Assembly: GCA_934394595.1 (NCBI GenBank) | Contig: CAKRRX010000109.1 | Coordinates: 1-8,565, forward strand | Direction: 5' to 3' | Source of the DNA: an uncultured Blautia sp. | Lineage (GTDB): Bacteria; Bacillota; Clostridia; Lachnospirales; Lachnospiraceae | Length of the DNA stretch: 8,565 nucleotides | Part shown: positions 6,938 through 8,565 of the stretch, piece after piece | How the letters are laid out: each line of letters begins with the position of its first letter | How positions within the stretch are numbered: position 1 is the stretch's first letter | Notes under the pieces: generated by a model | The model's database searches: none | What the model saw: only the letters and a program-made list of their open reading frames with translations | What the model was told of the DNA's origin: nothing | Position numbers and translations under genes: made by a program

Positions 6938-7489
6938 CTATTTATATACTACGGATTTTGCAATTTTGTCCGCAGTTTCCTGATCCAGAAGCTGTCCGAT
7001 CAGGGAAAGGCTAAAGTCAATTGCAGTCCCAAGGCCACGGCTTGTGGTGATAGTTCCATCTACTACCACATTGTCCTCCAGACGCTGTGCATCCCCAAGA
7101 CCATCCATACAGGATGGGTATGCAGTGGCCTTTTTGCCATGTAAAAGACCGATTCCTGCAAATACTGTAGGTGCAGCGCAGATTGCAGCGATCTTACCAC
7201 CATTATTATGGAAGTTTTTCAGAAGATCTGTAAGAGGTTCAAAGGCTCCCAGATTTGTAGTTCCAGGCTGTCCTCCCGGAAGCACCAGCATGTCTGCATC
7301 GGAAAAATCAGTCTCTTTGAAAGTAGTATCTGTAAACATGGTGATTCCATGTGCTGTGGTGATCTGCCTTGTATTTTTTATGGAAACCGTCACAATGTCT
7401 ATCCCGGCTCTTCGCATAAGGTCTACAACAGTCAGCCCTTCAATATCCTCAAATCCATCAGCAAGAAAAATATATACTTTTTTACTCAT
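6938..7489 (-). CDS. DJ-1/PfpI (ThiJ/YajL-like) family protein
   Basis: A 183-residue protein of the DJ-1/PfpI superfamily, class I glutamine-amidotransferase-like fold. Members include YajL and human DJ-1, with proposed roles in oxidative-stress protection, protein chaperoning or deglycation; the exact activity of this one cannot be read from sequence. The nucleophilic-elbow cysteine is C104 in AAICAAP, and the partner acidic residue is E17 in ADGFEDIEG, matching human C106/E18. The LPGG motif is at 70-73 and the SRGLGTAIDF motif, typical of the DJ-1 branch, at 150-159. Human His126 appears to be replaced by Tyr124. The start was placed at 7489 because GGGAGA lies about 8 nt upstream and MSKKVYIFLADG is the canonical N-terminus; an in-frame upstream ATG at 7588 would add 33 unconserved residues and overlap proC. 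It lies 34 bp after proC with no promoter in the gap, so co-transcription is likely. Confidence 0.92.
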   Translation of the reverse strand: MSKKVYIFLADGFEDIEGLTVVDLMRRAGIDIVTVSIKNTRQITTAHGITMFTDTTFKETDFSDADMLVLPGGQPGTTNLGAFEPLTDLLKNFHNNGGKIAAICAAPTVFAGIGLLHGKKATAYPSCMDGLGDAQRLEDNVVVDGTITTSRGLGTAIDFSLSLIGQLLDQETADKIAKSVVYK

Positions 7490-7523
7490 CTGCGTTCTCT
7501 CCCATTCTTTTATAAATCTGCCT

Positions 7524-8318
7524 TTACATTTTCTTTCCTTTTTCAGCACATGCCTGCAGTGCTTCAAATACTGCACTGCGGAATCCATTTTTCTCCAGGG
7601 TACGGACTCCCTCGATGGTTGTTCCGGCAGGGGAGCAGACCATATCCTTCAAAACTCCCGGATGAAGCCCGGTCTCCAGAACCATCTTGGCACTTCCAAG
7701 TACAGACTGTGCTGCAAAACCATAAGCCTGCTTTCTTGGCATCCCCTGGGCAACTGCAGCATCTGCCATAGCTTCAATAAACATAAACACATAAGCCGGG
7801 GAACAGCCGCTTACAGCTCCCACAGCATCCATCAGTCGCTCCGGGACAACCTCAGTACGCCCAAAGCTGTCTGTGACAGCCAGGATCTGCTCCATATCTT
7901 CCCTGGTCACACGGTCATTGGCACATGCACCTGTCATTCCCTCGCCGACCTGTGCCGGTGTATTCGGCATCAGACGAACCACCTTCAGTGGCAGACCGCA
8001 TTTTTCTTCCAGCCATGCAAGCGTCTTTCCAGGAGCAATTCCCACGATCATATGCTCCGGTGTAAGGCAATCCCGGATCTCACTGATCACTTCTTCATAG
8101 AACTGAGGCTTCACTGCTAATATAACAATATTTGCATTTTTTACAACTTCCCGGTTGTCCATTGTAGCAGTAACGCCAAGTTTTTCCTTACTTCTTCTGT
8201 TTCCCTCTTCTGTGAGATTTGAAACAATAATATCATTTTTTGAAAACACACCTTTTTTCAGGATTCCACCGATCATTGCAGAACCCATATTTCCACATCC
8301 GATAAATCCAATTTTCAT
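7524..8318 (-). CDS. proC: Pyrroline-5-carboxylate reductase, last step of proline synthesis
   Basis: A 264-residue enzyme that reduces 1-pyrroline-5-carboxylate to L-proline with NAD(P)H in the cytoplasm. The N-terminal Rossmann domain begins MKIGFIGCGNMGSAM, with the dinucleotide-binding GxGxxG at residues 7-12. The segments LAVKPQ (67-72), RLMPNTP (115-121) and SGCSPAY (170-176) follow. The C-terminal dimerisation domain carries the ProC signature beginning CSPAGTTIEGV (228-238). Length is typical (260-280). The start at 8318 was chosen over an in-frame ATG at 8390 because the glycine-rich loop must sit at the N-terminus, a GAGGAG ribosome binding site lies 8 nt upstream, and the promoter -10 box (8379-8384) would fall inside a longer reading frame. 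It appears to be the first gene of a two-gene unit with the DJ-1-family gene. Confidence 0.97.
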   Translation of the reverse strand: MKIGFIGCGNMGSAMIGGILKKGVFSKNDIIVSNLTEEGNRRSKEKLGVTATMDNREVVKNANIVILAVKPQFYEEVISEIRDCLTPEHMIVGIAPGKTLAWLEEKCGLPLKVVRLMPNTPAQVGEGMTGACANDRVTREDMEQILAVTDSFGRTEVVPERLMDAVGAVSGCSPAYVFMFIEAMADAAVAQGMPRKQAYGFAAQSVLGSAKMVLETGLHPGVLKDMVCSPAGTTIEGVRTLEKNGFRSAVFEALQACAEKGKKM

Positions 8319-8378
8319 AGTCTTCGCTCCTCGTCTTTTCTTCTGTCTAAACAGCTGGTTCAAAAGGTCTTTTGCCCT

Positions 8379-8407
8379 ATTATAAAACAAAAAAACAGGA
8401 GACGCAA
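8379..8407 (-). promoter_or_regulatory. Sigma-A type promoter of proC
   Basis: On the minus strand a perfect TATAAT (8384-8379) lies 17 bp after TTGCGT (8407-8402, 3 of 6 matches to TTGACA). The spacer is T-rich. Transcription would start near 8372 and give a leader of about 54 nt before the proC ATG. No riboswitch or T-box is visible in so short a leader. Confidence 0.65.
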
Positions 8408-8457
8408 TAAAAACAGCCGTTCCCAGGCATGTTTGAAAAATACCCGAAAGCGGCTGT
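8406..8457 (-). terminator. Probable intrinsic terminator of the gene upstream of proC
   Basis: On the minus strand ACAGCCG (8457-8451) pairs perfectly with CGGCTGT (8419-8413). Weaker inner pairing follows around a large loop, and the stem leads into a T run (TTTTTATT, 8413-8406). This is the form of a rho-independent terminator for transcription entering from the right edge. Its T tract reaches into the -35 box of the proC promoter. The long loop makes it weaker than an ideal terminator. Confidence 0.55.
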
Positions 8458-8483
8458 CTCAGCTTTATATTTTTTATGCTTTT

Positions 8484-8564
8484 CTATATTTTCTGTTTTT
8501 CCTGAAATGCAAACAGAGTTTCCCGATCCGGAAGATTGTCATTGTCTCCCTTTGAGGAAATGAT
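8484..8564 (-). CDS. Possible C-terminal end of an unidentified upstream gene
   Basis: One minus-strand frame is open from the right edge for 26 codons and ends in TAG at 8486-8484. It encodes a hydrophilic tail containing KGDNDNLPDRETLFAFQEK. Its codons (CTG, GAA, CAG, GAC, ATC) look like those of the neighbouring genes, and a terminator-like hairpin begins 26 nt after the stop. A second frame is also open from the edge and ends in TAA at 8476-8474, so the choice of frame is uncertain. No family can be recognised from so short a piece. Confidence 0.35.
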   Translation of the reverse strand: MISSKGDNDNLPDRETLFAFQEKQKI

Positions 8565-8565
8565 A

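Noticed and set aside
6938..7588. Longer DJ-1-family protein starting at 7588
   Set aside because: The extra 33 residues are basic and not family-like, they overlap the proC coding end, and the internal ATG at 7489 has the better ribosome binding site.
7044..8120. Plus-strand open frame of 358 codons across proC and the DJ-1-family gene
   Set aside because: It is antisense to two well-supported genes, spans their intergenic gap, and has Ser/Cys/His-rich composition without any family signature.
7524..8390. Longer ProC starting at 8390
   Set aside because: It would place 24 residues before the Rossmann-fold strand and would begin upstream of the predicted transcription start.
8474..8563. Alternative open frame at the right edge ending at 8474
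   Set aside because: It is open to the edge but very basic and aromatic in composition (FRKNRKYRK). The frame ending at 8484 has codon use closer to the neighbours, although neither is certain.
1..8565. Defence island, CRISPR array, prophage or toxin-antitoxin system
   Set aside because: No tandem direct repeats with spacers, integrase, transposase or small paired genes are visible; all coding space is taken by conserved housekeeping genes.

Overview
The window reads as a housekeeping chromosomal segment from a low-to-moderate GC Firmicute, most likely a clostridial gut anaerobe of the Lachnospiraceae type. That placement rests on gene order (tig-clpP-clpX-lon-ysxC), strong AGGAGG-type ribosome binding sites and the protein sequences themselves. 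It is an inference, not a database match. All supported genes are on the minus strand, so transcription runs from position 8565 towards 1. No mobile element, CRISPR array, tRNA, rRNA or foreign-looking island is visible.

In order of transcription: (1) a possible C-terminal scrap of an upstream gene and its terminator-like hairpin (about 8406-8565); (2) proC (pyrroline-5-carboxylate reductase, proline synthesis) with a clear promoter, followed 34 bp later by a DJ-1/PfpI-family gene, probably co-transcribed; (3) tig (trigger factor) behind an extended -10 promoter and a perfect Shine-Dalgarno; (4) clpP, 110 bp downstream; (5) a 257 bp intergenic region with three successive stem-loops and a candidate promoter; (6) clpX, lon and ysxC, and the first 53 codons of ecfA1, separated by only 18-19 bp each and so almost certainly one transcript that continues beyond the left edge.

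The core is a protein quality-control cluster. Trigger factor folds nascent chains at the ribosome exit tunnel. ClpX unfolds substrates and feeds them to the ClpP barrel. Lon degrades damaged proteins on its own. YsxC, a GTPase for assembly of the large ribosomal subunit, and EcfA1, an ATPase of the energy-coupling-factor vitamin transporters, follow in the same run. All recognised catalytic and nucleotide-binding motifs are intact, and no frameshift or truncation is seen apart from the window edges.

I did not find a previously undescribed system. The parts most worth a second look are non-coding: the clpP-clpX intergenic region, a pair of look-alike stem-loops before and after clpP, and a palindrome centred on the -35 region of the tig promoter. 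The regions upstream of the clp genes show no recognisable CtsR or CIRCE operators.
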